Below, piece by piece: positions 36,059 through 45,557 of a stretch of DNA of 64,000 nucleotides. The position numbers were made by a program, and so were the translations under genes. The notes under the pieces are model-generated. The model saw nothing but the letters and a program-made list of their open reading frames with translations. It made no database searches and had not been told where the DNA came from. Each line of letters opens with the position of its first letter. The stretch's first letter is position 1. This DNA is from Schistosoma haematobium. Its lineage: Eukaryota; Platyhelminthes; Trematoda; Strigeidida; Schistosomatidae. The stretch spans positions 25,373,033 through 25,437,032 of the forward strand of contig NC_067201.1 of NCBI RefSeq assembly GCF_000699445.3, written 5' to 3'.

Positions 36059-36678
36059 AACACATTCATAATATTTTGATTGAAGTAGGATATCCACTGG
36101 GTTTCCTGAAGAAACATTTGCGCGTACAAAACAGGAAAATAGTGAATCTGACGGCTAATAAGAAACCGCTTTTCTTGAAACTGCAATTCAATGGTGATTT
36201 GGCTAGCGATGTATTACGGGATAGATTGACTAGAGCAGTAAGGAGAACGTTTAATGCTGTCAACCTCTGCCTATTGTATTCGACCCGATCGATGATGATT
36301 CCGCAATTGAAGGATAAGTTACCTAATTATGCCACTTCTATGTGTATCTACGAATTCAGCTGCTCCTGTGGAGAAAGCTATATTGGGCGCACTACCAGGC
36401 AACTGAACCAACGAGTTAGTGAACACCTCCCTTCGTGGATAGGAAAAGGTTACGTCAAAACAGTACGCAGCTCGGTTCTATCACACTTGATCGATAGCGG
36501 TCATATAGTGGACAGAAGCATGTCGTTCAAAGTTATTTATCGTATTCCCACTAGTTTTCCTTATGTTGTTCGATCTCGTTTCTTACACATAGCAGAAGCT
36601 ATAGGAATCCGAGCCAACAAGCCAAGTCTTTGTGTTCAGAAGAAATTTGTAACTCCCTTATCTCTCCCCTGGCCTTAA
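36058..36678 (+). CDS. PLE protein, C-terminal ~205 codons with GIY-YIG
   Basis: The frame is open from before the junction to the stop. It starts in the RT thumb ('ILIEVGYPLGFLKKHLRV'), continues with 'KLQFNGDLASDVLRDRLTRAVRRTFNAVN', then the nuclease 'CIYEFSCSCGESYIGRTTRQLNQRVSEHL', and ends with the family tail 'AEAIGIRANKPSLCVQKKFVTPLSLPWP'. There are no internal stops, so it is young or lightly damaged, but the RT catalytic part is missing on this strand. About 380 bp of AT-rich 3' sequence with a hammerhead motif follow. Confidence 0.75.
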   Translation, partial: QHIHNILIEVGYPLGFLKKHLRVQNRKIVNLTANKKPLFLKLQFNGDLASDVLRDRLTRAVRRTFNAVNLCLLYSTRSMMIPQLKDKLPNYATSMCIYEFSCSCGESYIGRTTRQLNQRVSEHLPSWIGKGYVKTVRSSVLSHLIDSGHIVDRSMSFKVIYRIPTSFPYVVRSRFLHIAEAIGIRANKPSLCVQKKFVTPLSLPWP

Positions 36679-37049
36679 GTTATAAATGAATTTATTTATT
36701 CTTTTTCTAACTTTCTCTTCGTTTATTATTTTTCTTCACCCCCCTCCTACCACTTTATTTTCTCTCAACTATACGTTTCATGGTTCAATTATCTGAACAT
36801 TTCTTATTACGTCATCTTATAATCTTTATTTTCTCCTAATCATTGACCTATTTCCGATTATGTAACATTGATTTGAACCTTTAGTATTATTGCTTATCAT
36901 AAACTAATGCACCTGTTGTCACACCATCAATTTGTACTTTTCACATTTTACTTATTATGTAATCGTTTTCATTGTTACTCATTGACTTATAAACTACCTT
37001 GATTGGTTTAATAATTTCGTATATGCATATAAATATTACTGTATATTAG

Positions 37050-37097
37050 AGTAAAGCCTGATGAGGATCTAATCGAAAACAATATTGTTCGCTTATA
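37050..37097 (+). ncRNA. Hammerhead ribozyme motif in PLE 3' terminal repeat
   Basis: Core CTGATGA at 37058-37064, and GAAA at 37075-37078. Stem III is built from AACA (37078-37081) and TGTT (37086-37089). The cleavage triplet TTC ends at 37090. Stem I pairs AAGC (37054-37057) with GCTT (37091-37094). All core nucleotides are conserved. Stem II (37065-37074) is short, with three pairs GAT/ATC after a bulged G, so its efficiency is uncertain. Its position relative to the PLE stop matches the other copies. Confidence 0.65.
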
Positions 37098-37575
37098 TAT
37101 GTTGTTCTAAATTTACAATATGGGAATATTTCAAATTTTACAAACAAATGTTTAAGGTTTTTTCCAATGGCGGGAGTTATTCTTTTGTTAGTGTACAACA
37201 AATTGCTCCAGGAACAATCGTAAACCATTCTTTTACGTTTACGTATAAACGTGCACCTTTGGGTAAAATTTCCTAAACTGTAAATGTAACGTTGTTGTTG
37301 TGTATTTTGTACGTTTCTGGCTCAGGATGAGACAGTTATTATTCATTTAAATCGCCATTTCGGTTTTCTTATTATGTCAGACTATTCGTTTGAATTTTAT
37401 GGACAGTTGTCCATTTGTTTTGCTCGACCTTCAAACTCGATGTCTGTCATCTTCACACCCATGAATATTCTCATATTCTGGCATTCGATGACATATTTGA
37501 TCCTTAAGCAAGTTGTTTCTAGCTAATCATTTGAATTTTTATGTTAATTTTTTATTTTTTTATTCCATTATTTTC
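37098..37575 (-). repeat. Arm segment between two PLE insertions
   Basis: It is the reverse match of 13560-14040: 'actattcgtttgaatttt', 'gctcgaccttcaaactcgat' and 'gtctgtcatcttcacac' occur reversed in the left arm. No gene. Confidence 0.65.
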
Positions 37576-37579
37576 TTAC

Positions 37580-37860
37580 TCACCCCATGTTGACCATATT
37601 TATTCTAACCATTTATCTCACAGTTTCATTTCGCTTATAAACTGATTCAAGTTAACACTTCATATTAGTCAACCCCGACAATAAAGATTTGATTTTATAT
37701 AAATAACAATTCTCAATTCACAGATTACAATTTTCAAAGGATGTACTGTGCCTTAAATCTGGCCAATTTTATGGATTATTTAATTTGGATTCAGAATTGT
37801 AGAACCCAATGAGAGATTATTGAAAAGAAAATTCTTCGTTCATACAATTGTGTTTTAATA
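37580..37860 (+). repeat. PLE upstream terminal repeat (pLTR), with dead hammerhead
   Basis: It is a direct repeat of 38532-38815: 'caccccatgttgaccatatt', 'cgcttataaactgattcaag', 'ccttaaatctggccaatttt' and 'cttcgttcatacaa' occur in order in both. Around 37805-37835 the hammerhead equivalent reads CCAATGA instead of CTGATGA, with GAAA and an AAGAAAATTCTT stem III still recognisable, so this copy is inactivated. Confidence 0.8.
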
Positions 37861-37861
37861 T

Positions 37862-38320
37862 AATGGGAGATCGATTCAAAGGACTTTTAATGCAGCTAAA
37901 CTACAACTAGTATTCTCCACACGACCAATAATCACTCCGAGGTTGAAAGATAAATTACCTAGACTAGCCACCTTCTTCTGCATCTATCAATTCAACTGCT
38001 CCTGTGGAGCAAGTTATATTGGTAGATGTTCTAGGAATTTGTACATTCGGGCTCGTGAGCACCTACCCGTGTGGTTAAGCAAAGGTGTTGTCAAAACTGT
38101 TAAAAACTCCATCTTAGACCATTTAGTCCAAACAGGACATACAGCCAACATGGAACAATATTTTGCAATAGTTTATCGTGTCAACAGCAGTCTACCTAAT
38201 TCCGTCAGACTGCGAATCCTACAGACGGCTGAAGCAATTGCTATTCGGATCAAAAAGCCAGAGCTTTGTATCCAAAAGAAGTATGTTCAGCCACTCCTTT
38301 TACCCTGGCCAACTAGCTAA
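37862..38320 (+). CDS. PLE GIY-YIG endonuclease, 5'-truncated (~152 codons)
   Basis: Open from about 37865 with no internal stop: 'RSIQRTFNAAKLQLVFSTRPIITPRLKDKLP', then 'CIYQFNCSCGASYIGRCSRNLYIRAREHL' (GIY-YIG core with Y, YIGR and R..EH), 'ILDHLVQTGH' and 'AEAIAIRIKKPELCIQKKYVQPLLLPWPTS'. The RT is absent. It lies between two direct terminal repeats, the usual structure of a 5'-truncated Penelope insertion. The apparent start is only the truncation point. Confidence 0.75.
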   Translation, partial: NGRSIQRTFNAAKLQLVFSTRPIITPRLKDKLPRLATFFCIYQFNCSCGASYIGRCSRNLYIRAREHLPVWLSKGVVKTVKNSILDHLVQTGHTANMEQYFAIVYRVNSSLPNSVRLRILQTAEAIAIRIKKPELCIQKKYVQPLLLPWPTS

Positions 38321-38504
38321 TAATCAATCTTATAATGTGGTGACGTAATCTGATTAATGTTCATTTTATGTCCCAAACTTATTATCAATATTATTACTGT
38401 TATTATTACTATTATTACCTTTACACTTGATAACCCTTTTTGAGGAATTTATTCAATATCCACCCCTGAAACTACTATATTACGTAATTTCCGATTTGCA
38501 ATCA

Positions 38505-38531
38505 CAATATTCTCTCTCTCTCTCTCTCTCT
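38505..38531 (+). repeat. (CT)n microsatellite
   Basis: About twelve CT units directly before the downstream PLE terminal repeat. The upstream repeat lacks it ('ttattttcttactcacccc'). Confidence 0.8.
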
Positions 38532-38815
38532 TACCCCATGTTGACCATATTTATTCTGATAATTTATCTCACAATTTCATTTCGCTTATAAACTGATTCA
38601 AGTTAACAACTTCATATTAGTCATCCCCAACATTAACGATTTTGTTTTATATAACAAACAATTCCTGATTCACATATTACAATTTCCAAATGATGATGTA
38701 CTCTCTGCCTTAAATCTGGCCAATTTTATGGATTATTAATTTGGATTTATAATTGTTGAGTACCTGATGAGAAATTACTGAAAAGAATATTCTTCGTTCA
38801 TACAAATATTATTTA
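38532..38815 (+). repeat. PLE downstream terminal repeat (pLTR)
   Basis: This ~280-bp direct copy of 37580-37860 ends near 'cgttcatacaa', where arm DNA matching 13490 resumes ('attacagaatccaga'). It contains the hammerhead motif at 38758-38800. The boundaries were located by comparison with the uninterrupted left-arm copy. Confidence 0.8.
38758..38800 (+). ncRNA. Hammerhead-like motif in PLE pLTR
   Basis: Core CTGATGA at 38764-38770, and GAAA at 38780-38783. Stem III pairs AAGA (38783-38786) with TCTT (38791-38794), and the cleavage triplet TTC ends at 38795. Stem II (38771-38779) hardly pairs, and stem I has only two adjacent pairs, so this copy is probably weak or inactive despite a conserved core. 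Confidence 0.55.
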
Positions 38816-40257
38816 TTTATTACAGAATCCAGATTGCTTTCGAATGCTATCGCATTGAAAAATGTCATAAAATGAAGCTATTGATGTTTCAATCATCATA
38901 TGGCCAACCTAAATTTAAACCATTGACTGATTTATGATTTTCGTCTTTAAAATTTCCCAAACTTGAATGCGAAAATTGTCTATATGAAATATCTACTAGC
39001 CTTCACTTTCACAAAATGTGTAAGTTAAACATGCTATTTTGTTGTATATATACGTTCTGATTTGTGTCTGTTGTTATCGCTCGTGCTTCTGGCTTTCTGC
39101 GGAATATATTTCCCCGTTCGTTCATTGTCACTTCCTTAACGAAAATTTAATTGAAATAGACGCGGGAAAATAAGAGATTTTGTCCACAGGTTTATGAAAA
39201 TAAAAGTGCACTCATTAACTTATTAGTATGACTCGGAATACACTATTCAATCAGAAGGTAGTCATACAGCTAATTCATAGTTTCGCCAAGCATAGAAAAT
39301 AATCTGTGTGTGTGATGTTTCAGACTGAACGATTTCACTACAAAATGTTTCACATGAGCCCTCTTAGTATAAAAATCATATTTTGTTTAAACATTGACAT
39401 TATCTGACATATTTCATATTTGCTGTTTGAAGATGGATACGTTATGACAAATCATACTGATTTCATGGTCATAACACTTGTTATCTACCATCAAATGAAG
39501 TCGAATTGGATCATTTGACTTATTCAGGTCAGTCAATTTTCAAGAGGAATTGGTTGACTATTAGGATGATATTGATAATTAATGGAAGTACTACACTAAT
39601 AAAATTGATTACCACCAAATTACTGAAAACAACAGGTTTTAAAATTATCAGATAAACATACAAAGTGACAAACGAAATCACCTGACAACACGTTCGTTTT
39701 TATACGTGTTTATACATGAAAGGCTAAGCATCAGGTTAGAAGATTAAAAAATTAAAGTCCATTTTTAAAAAGCAATGACTTACACCAATCGAGATAACAC
39801 ATCAATATTATCATGTTGCACTTAATGTGACTACGAATTATGTTTGATTGCACGTCGGATGGTATACACTTATTTGGCTGCTGGTTTAACAGATAAAACA
39901 ATGGAACCACAAAAACCGAGTAAAGAGTAGTCTTATGGCCACCTATATCATCTGCACTGATTGAGACACCAGATTTCTGATTTTGCAGTTATTTCGCATA
40001 TGTTCAGTCACTCCAATGTGGCAATCACAACAATTAATAATATTTACCAGCAATTCAAAATCGCAAGCTTGAAGATGAGTTCTGATAAAATATTACCACA
40101 CAATTTAAAGCTACTCAATTTTAGTATTATTTACAACAAGAAAAGTTCAATGTGTACTTTAGTATCAGTAAAAGTGGTTGTGATTTGGAACAACATATAT
40201 AACCGAAAAATATTATTTTCGATTACATCCTCAACAGGTTTTAATCTAATATACAGG
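38816..40257. other. Arm sequence without gene
   Basis: Reverse matches to the left arm at 38815-39000 (13245-13490), 39460-39720 (10864-11110) and 39800-40190 (9560-10054). 39300-39440 is a plus-strand copy of 6900-7000. The frame at 39961-40266 is open but has no motif. Confidence 0.55.
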
Positions 40258-40956
40258 TGCAGTTGAATTCGTAGATACACATAGAAATGCCATAAGTTGG
40301 TAACGTGTCCTTTAGTTGTGGAACCACCACAGATCGGGTCAAGTACAATAAACAGAGGTTGGCTGCATTAAACGTTCTCTTCACTGTTCCATTCAGTCTA
40401 TCACGTAGTACATAACCAGCTACATCTCCATTGAATTTCAGCTTCAGGAAGAGAGGTTTCTTTCTAGCCGTTTACGCCGCTATTTGCTTGTTCGCTACAC
40501 GCACGTGTTTCTTCAGGAAACCTTGTGGATAACCCATTTCAATCAACATATTATTTATGAGCTCAAAGTCGTTGGTAATTGTATTGACTGAGCATATCCA
40601 GTTCCTCTTCAAATGTAAGTTTAATTACTGGATGTTTGTTGGTAAATAGTTTCAACAGTTTTTCTTTTCCAATGTTCTGATCGACAGTAATGAAAGCACC
40701 ATCAACGTAACGACAGTAGAAATCGAGCTTATCAATAACATCTTTGAGAGGTTGGTTTTCTAGTTTCACAGGTAAAAATCCTCAAGGATAGGACCTAGGC
40801 GTAAACCCATCGCTATACCATCATTTCGTCTATGATATGTGTTATTAAAGATAAAGTAGACATTCGTTGTACATTTCAGAAGTAATTCCTTGAGACTAAC
40901 CTCGGGAATTCCAATATTGATTTGTTTTTCAAGTAGTTGTTGGCACACAACATCAA
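40258..40956 (-). pseudogene. PLE RT and thumb, 3' part of a split copy
   Basis: Minus-strand pieces: 'CQQLLEKQINIGIPEVSLKELLLKCTTNVYFIFNNTYHRRNDGIAMGLRLGPILEDF' (motif B region), a frame change, 'KLDFYCRYVDGAFITV' (motif C, where the usual YVDD reads YVDG), 'INNMLIEMGYPQGFLKKHVRV', 'LFLKLKFNGDVAGYVLRDRL' and 'CIYEFN'. It is cut off just before the nuclease. The second catalytic aspartate is lost (D to G), in addition to frameshifts and stops. The 5' part of the same copy lies at 44901-45240, beyond an inserted RTE. Confidence 0.8.
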
Positions 40957-40969
40957 AAGCCCTCGAATG

Positions 40970-41051
40970 CCCTGGTACGGCCGAGTGGGAGAGTCCGCTC
41001 TCCCTCTCGAAATACTCTCACACGGCCACGCGTATACAGCCTCTGCCAGGG
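40970..41051 (+). other. Nested hairpins at the RTE-A 5' end
   Basis: CCCTGG (40970-40975) can pair with CCAGGG (41046-41051). Inside, CGAG-T-GGGAGAG (40982-40993) pairs with CTCTCCC-T-CTCG (40998-41009) around a TCCG loop, with one T-T mismatch. GGCC at 40979-40982 can alternatively pair with GGCC at 41024-41027. A strong fold exactly at the 5' end of an RTE element is suggestive, because other RTE/R2 elements process their 5' end with an HDV-like ribozyme. I could not fit the HDV double pseudoknot here. Confidence 0.55.
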
Positions 41052-41475
41052 AAGTCCTACTCATTGCCTTCTCGTGGCGGGGTGTTGTTTACGAAAATGA
41101 GAGGACGAAAAGCGAATGTCCGGCGCTTTAACCAGATCACAAATCAATGGTGCACATGGGCTCCAGTATCCTGCGGGAACAAATGGCGTATGAACCAATC
41201 GTTGGTCACCAGCTACCATGGGATTGCATCTCCTTACAATGCTCCACTGCCTTGTGGGTTAGACCTTTAGGTCAAAGGCTCGGGGAGTGGCCCCTAAGAT
41301 AACCATCTGCTTCGGTTTGGGCACCCGGGCAGTATCACAGCCCACACACAAATTGATGAATTCTCTATGCCTATGGAAATTACTTTTCTCGCTTCGAAGA
41401 ACAAGCAACTGATTCAAATTATTATCATTACAATTATTGTCATTATTAATACTATTATTATTATTACTATTATTG

Positions 41476-41522
<47 letters not shown>

Positions 41523-41625
41523 TTCCACATTATTCACCCTCTTTTATACTTATACAGCGGCTCGTCTTTGGTGGAAATTCGACTATATCTAAACGTTCTC
41601 GAGTCACTGTCCGGTTGAAAATTGT

Positions 41626-44600
41626 ATGTTACCACCGAATACGAGAACTGAAGCAGTTTTTCTGAAACCACGTGCACCATGCAAACTGGCTGCCTTCAAC
41701 GTTCGCACACTTACGCAGGTCGGACAACAGATAGGGCTGGCTATGTCTTTGGAAAGTCTTAATATTGATGTTTGTTGTCTATCCGAGACCCGTATTCAAG
41801 ACTCTGGTGAAGTACTACAAATTCAATCTCCATCTGTCGCTTCGAAAAGCTTGTTTTACGTGCGCTTATCCGGAGACCCTGTGGCATCTTCGTCTGGTCT
41901 TGCTGGCGTTGGTGTCGCACTAAGCGCTAGAGCTGAGGCAGCACTAGTCGATTGGATCCCCATTAACAGTCGGTTATGTGCTGTTAGATTAGAAAGTTCC
42001 ATCAAAGTGAGAAGAAATCGGCGTGAGAAACGATGTCTTTTCGTCATCTCCGCCTATGCCCCGACAGATTGCAGCCCGGATGCAATCAAGGATGAGTTTT
42101 ACCACCAGTTATCTGTTCTTCTCCAGAAAGTGCGTTCGACAGATATTGTAGTACTAGCCGGAGACTTGAATGCTCAGGTCGGGCGTCTAGGCACAGAAGA
42201 GAGTCGTTTAGGTGGCCGATGGGGACTCGTTGGTCGCAGGTCAGATAACGGGGACCGTCTACTGCAACTTTGCACAGACCACAACCTGTTTCTGGCTAGC
42301 ACTAACTTTCGGCACAGTCATCGCCGATGTGCCACCTGGCGTCCTCCCTCTGCATCTCAAGCCTGGACTCAGATTGATCACATCGCGATCAGCTACCGCT
42401 GGCGTGGTTGTGTACAAGACTGCCGCTCCTTTTGGAGTACCTATCTGGACTCTGACCATGCCTTGGTCTGCGCCAATCTTGCCTTACTTTTCAGTGGCCA
42501 ACGAAGTGACCGCCACCAACGGATTGATGTTAGCAAGCTGGTTGCAACTTCTGTTGCAAGTAAGTATCGAACCGAGCTAGCCTCTAGGCTAGCTACCACT
42601 CCACCGAAAAGTATAGATGAGCATTGGTTGCAATTGCATGACGCCATGGAAATGGCGGGTACAGTCAGTTGTGGGTTCGCGAAACGTCCCGCTTATAAGC
42701 ACTGGGTTTCTTCTGGTTCCTTACAACTCATTGAAGCCCGTCGATCTACTCCGGGTGACCGTGAGTTTGACCATAAACGAAGGATGTTACGTAAGGAAAT
42801 TGGGCAAAGCTTGCGTAAGGACCGAGAAGCCTGGTGGTCGGAGCGTGCTAATGAGCTGGAAGCAGCAGCTGCATCTGGTAACTACCGGAAGCTCTTCCAA
42901 CTCATCCGAGCCACTGGCAGCAAGAAGTCTGGTGTGAGTGAAACAATCTGCGAGGATGATGGGATGCCAATCACTAACATCCATCGACGTCTTGGACGGT
43001 GGGCAGAATTTTTCGAAGGGCAGTTCAACTGGCCTGCTGCTCCGGCAACATCGGTCAGACTGTCCTGCCCTCCATGGCCGGTGACGACTGATCCACCAAA
43101 TGAGGAGGAAGTCCGCAAGGAACCCCAACTCTTGAAGCGTTACAAATCACCTGGCCCAGATGACTTACCTCCGGCTCTTTTTAAAGATGGTGGTGACTTT
43201 TTGACTAAGGAATTGACGACGTTGTTTACAAAGGTTTGGGAACTAGAGAGTGTACCAACGTCATGGAATGAGTCGATAGTTGTCCCTATCTTTAAAAAGG
43301 GTTCACGTCGTTCCTGTAACAACTATCGGGGGATAAGTCTACTTCCGATTGCGTCCAAGCTATTGGCTTCCGTCATACTTCGTAGGTTGTTCAAAACCCG
43401 AGAAAGATTGACTCGCGAGGAGCAGGCTGGGTTTCCTTCTGGTCGAGGATGTATTGATCATATCTTCACCCTCCGCCAAATGTTAGAACATCGCCATACT
43501 TATCAAAGGCCAACAATCGTAGTGTTTCTTGACATCAGGGCTGCCTTCGATTCGTTGGACAGGACTGTTCTCTGGGATTGTCTATTGAAGAAGGGTGTGC
43601 CTGAGAAGTTTATTAACATCCTAAAAGCTCTATATACAAACACCTCAGGCAGAGTGAGGGCATACAACCACCTCTCTCCATTGTTCCATTCGAGCAGTGG
43701 GGTTTGGCAGGGTTGCCCAATCTCACCATTCCTCTTCAACTTTGCCATCGATGACATTCTGGAAACAGCTCTGATGAATGTAAGTAATGGTGGTGTGGAT
43801 CTGTTGCCTGGAGAAAGACTTCTCGACCTTGAGTATGCGGACGATATTGTCTTACAGTGTGATAATGCCCAAGCCATGCAATCCTCACTTAATCAGCTGG
43901 CGATCAGTGTCCGTAGGTATGGTATGTGCTTTGCATCTTCGAAGTGCAAAGTACTTCAACAAGACTGGCAGGATTCTAATCCTGTACTCACCCTGGATGG
44001 TGAGCAGATAGAAGTAGTCGAGAAGTTCGTGTATCTGGGTAGCTGCATAAGTGCTGGTGGTGGCGTGAGTGATGAGACCAATGCACGTATAGTGAAAGCC
44101 AGAGCGGCTTATGCCAATCTGGGTCATCTTTGGCGCCTTCGTGATGTCAGTCTGTCTGTAAAAGGTCGGATCTACAACGCGTCGGTGAGAGCAGTTTTGC
44201 TCTATGCTTGTGAAACCTGGTCTCTCCGAGTTGAGGACGTTAGACAACTCTCTGTGTTCGATCATCGCTGTCTCCGAAGGATTGCTGACATCCAGTGGCA
44301 ACACCATGTCAGTAATGCAGAGGTTCGGCATCGTGTGTTCGGGCATAGAGATGATAATTCAATTGGTGTCACCATCTTGAAACACCGACTTCGGTGGCTT
44401 GGACGTGTTCTCCGAATGTCGTCCCAGAGAATTCCACGTCGTGCATTATTTGCCGACTCTGGGACTGGTTGGAAGAAGCGGAGAGGTGGTCAGTGTATGA
44501 CATGGTGTCGTGGTATGAAAGAAAGCTGCAAAGACTGGCTTCTGTCGGTCCTTCACGACTCCCTGGTTGGGTCTGAGAGATGGTGCAACACAGTGGCTAG

Positions 44601-44628
44601 AGACGTTATCAGATATGGCTCAGAATAG
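41626..44628 (+). CDS. RTE-A endonuclease/reverse transcriptase, 1000 aa, intact
   Basis: A single open frame with an ATG start. Residues ~20-290 are the APE-type endonuclease: 'AAFNVRTL' (N25), 'LSETRIQ' (E54), 'SAYAPT', 'LAGDLNAQVG', 'IDHIAIS' and 'DSDHALV'. Residues ~540-790 are the RT: 'NNYRGISLLPIASKLLA', motif A 'VFLDIRAAFDSLDR' (D636), motif B 'GVWQGCPISPFLFNF' and motif C 'LEYADDIVLQ' (YADD, D739/D740). The tail has 'LLYACETWSLRVEDVRQL' and 'HRLRWLGRVLRMS'. The protein nicks target DNA and copies element RNA at the nick. All catalytic residues I can check are present, so this is the only plausibly functional retrotransposon in the window. It resembles schistosome SR3/Perere-3 (from memory). 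Confidence 0.9.
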   Translation: MLPPNTRTEAVFLKPRAPCKLAAFNVRTLTQVGQQIGLAMSLESLNIDVCCLSETRIQDSGEVLQIQSPSVASKSLFYVRLSGDPVASSSGLAGVGVALSARAEAALVDWIPINSRLCAVRLESSIKVRRNRREKRCLFVISAYAPTDCSPDAIKDEFYHQLSVLLQKVRSTDIVVLAGDLNAQVGRLGTEESRLGGRWGLVGRRSDNGDRLLQLCTDHNLFLASTNFRHSHRRCATWRPPSASQAWTQIDHIAISYRWRGCVQDCRSFWSTYLDSDHALVCANLALLFSGQRSDRHQRIDVSKLVATSVASKYRTELASRLATTPPKSIDEHWLQLHDAMEMAGTVSCGFAKRPAYKHWVSSGSLQLIEARRSTPGDREFDHKRRMLRKEIGQSLRKDREAWWSERANELEAAAASGNYRKLFQLIRATGSKKSGVSETICEDDGMPITNIHRRLGRWAEFFEGQFNWPAAPATSVRLSCPPWPVTTDPPNEEEVRKEPQLLKRYKSPGPDDLPPALFKDGGDFLTKELTTLFTKVWELESVPTSWNESIVVPIFKKGSRRSCNNYRGISLLPIASKLLASVILRRLFKTRERLTREEQAGFPSGRGCIDHIFTLRQMLEHRHTYQRPTIVVFLDIRAAFDSLDRTVLWDCLLKKGVPEKFINILKALYTNTSGRVRAYNHLSPLFHSSSGVWQGCPISPFLFNFAIDDILETALMNVSNGGVDLLPGERLLDLEYADDIVLQCDNAQAMQSSLNQLAISVRRYGMCFASSKCKVLQQDWQDSNPVLTLDGEQIEVVEKFVYLGSCISAGGGVSDETNARIVKARAAYANLGHLWRLRDVSLSVKGRIYNASVRAVLLYACETWSLRVEDVRQLSVFDHRCLRRIADIQWQHHVSNAEVRHRVFGHRDDNSIGVTILKHRLRWLGRVLRMSSQRIPRRALFADSGTGWKKRRGGQCMTWCRGMKESCKDWLLSVLHDSLVGSERWCNTVARDVIRYGSE

Positions 44629-44867
44629 AAGCCAGTGGCGATCCTGCTGTAATCTTCTTTTACTTTCTTCATAAAAAGTGGTTGTGTCTCCCTTACCTGA
44701 AAGATTTCTTCCGATCGCACCTTTGCGTTCCCTCATTACTACCACACTACCTTACACCAATCTCTTCGTTATTGTTCTCTTTTTTCTATTTCTCTTCGAA
44801 TTCTCATTGTTTTGTGTGGCGCATATATATTGGCGCTCTCTTGTACCAATATTTATGTGTTCAAATA

Positions 44868-44900
<33 letters not shown>

Positions 44901-44901
<1 letters not shown>

Positions 44902-45240
44902 GTCTTAGCTAAAGGTATATTGGTGAACAGGGATCAAACATCTAGAAATATTATCCGTTTCCCATTTCAGTTCATATGTTCAACTTTGGAAATGAAATTT
45001 AAAAACATCTTTCATACTTCTGTTGACGGCTAATTTGTCTAAGGGATCTAGGATTTGAACTAATCACTTTTCAGTTTTATGGTAAGGCGAATTATACAAT
45101 ATCTAAATTTGGACGAAGAAGACCTGCCTTGTGAACTTTGGCTAAAACATTGAGTCGTGTTGTGCTCGGTCCTGAGGGTTTAAGTGAATGGTGTATGTTT
45201 GAAGTAAGTATTCCCTTATATTTTAATTCCTAGAAGTTCA
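44901..45240 (-). pseudogene. PLE RT, 5' part of the split copy
   Basis: Minus-strand reading from 45235 down: 'GILTSNIHHSLKPSGPSTTRLNVLAKVHKAG', then, after frame changes, the region equivalent to 'NPLHKLVVNRSMKDVF' and motif A ('ISLDVASLF'). It continues across the RTE insertion into 40956. It is heavily decayed and contains stops. Confidence 0.75.
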
Positions 45241-45557
45241 TGTATATAAATGTGTACGTTTAATATTACATTCGGTGATGTACGTTTATAAAATAAATCA
45301 ACCGGAAAACTATTATAGTAGCATTTCAATGAGAAACACACAATCCTTTATCTCTATTCATTACTAATTCTGAGTTTGTGGTTAACTGTCAACACATTGT
45401 ACTGACATATACTGTGTTGTGATGATTAACAATACTGTCAACATTTTGCAAACCATAACTTCTTATCCAGGAATTAATTAATCTATCACACTTATTTCAA
45501 GTATTTTACAAATTCTCTTGAATATTAACTTTAGGTTTATTTTACATTCGGTGTTAT

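Larger units (their letters stand above)
40957..44900 (+). mobile_element. Full-length RTE-A retrotransposon nested in a PLE
   Basis: The element (~3.94 kb) consists of a structured 5' end, a ~660-bp leader with an (ATT)n tract (41428-41523), one long ORF and a ~270-bp 3'-UTR ending in (AAT)n (44866-44900). On either side lies the same PLE RT gene: joining 'cacaacatcaa' at 40956 to 'agtcttagctaaagg' at 44901 restores the order seen at 35560-35600. No target-site duplication longer than a few bases is seen. The element is clearly GC-richer than its surroundings. Confidence 0.85.

Noticed and set aside
40957..41060. HDV-like ribozyme at the RTE-A 5' end
   Set aside because: The P1/P2/P1.1 double pseudoknot could not be assembled; only nested hairpins are supported.
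41259..41537. Minus-strand frame encoding a poly-asparagine protein
   Set aside because: It is the antisense reading of the (ATT)n tract in the RTE-A leader.
40950..44910. Target-site duplication for the intact RTE-A
   Set aside because: Only one or two ambiguous A/T bases are shared at the two junctions.
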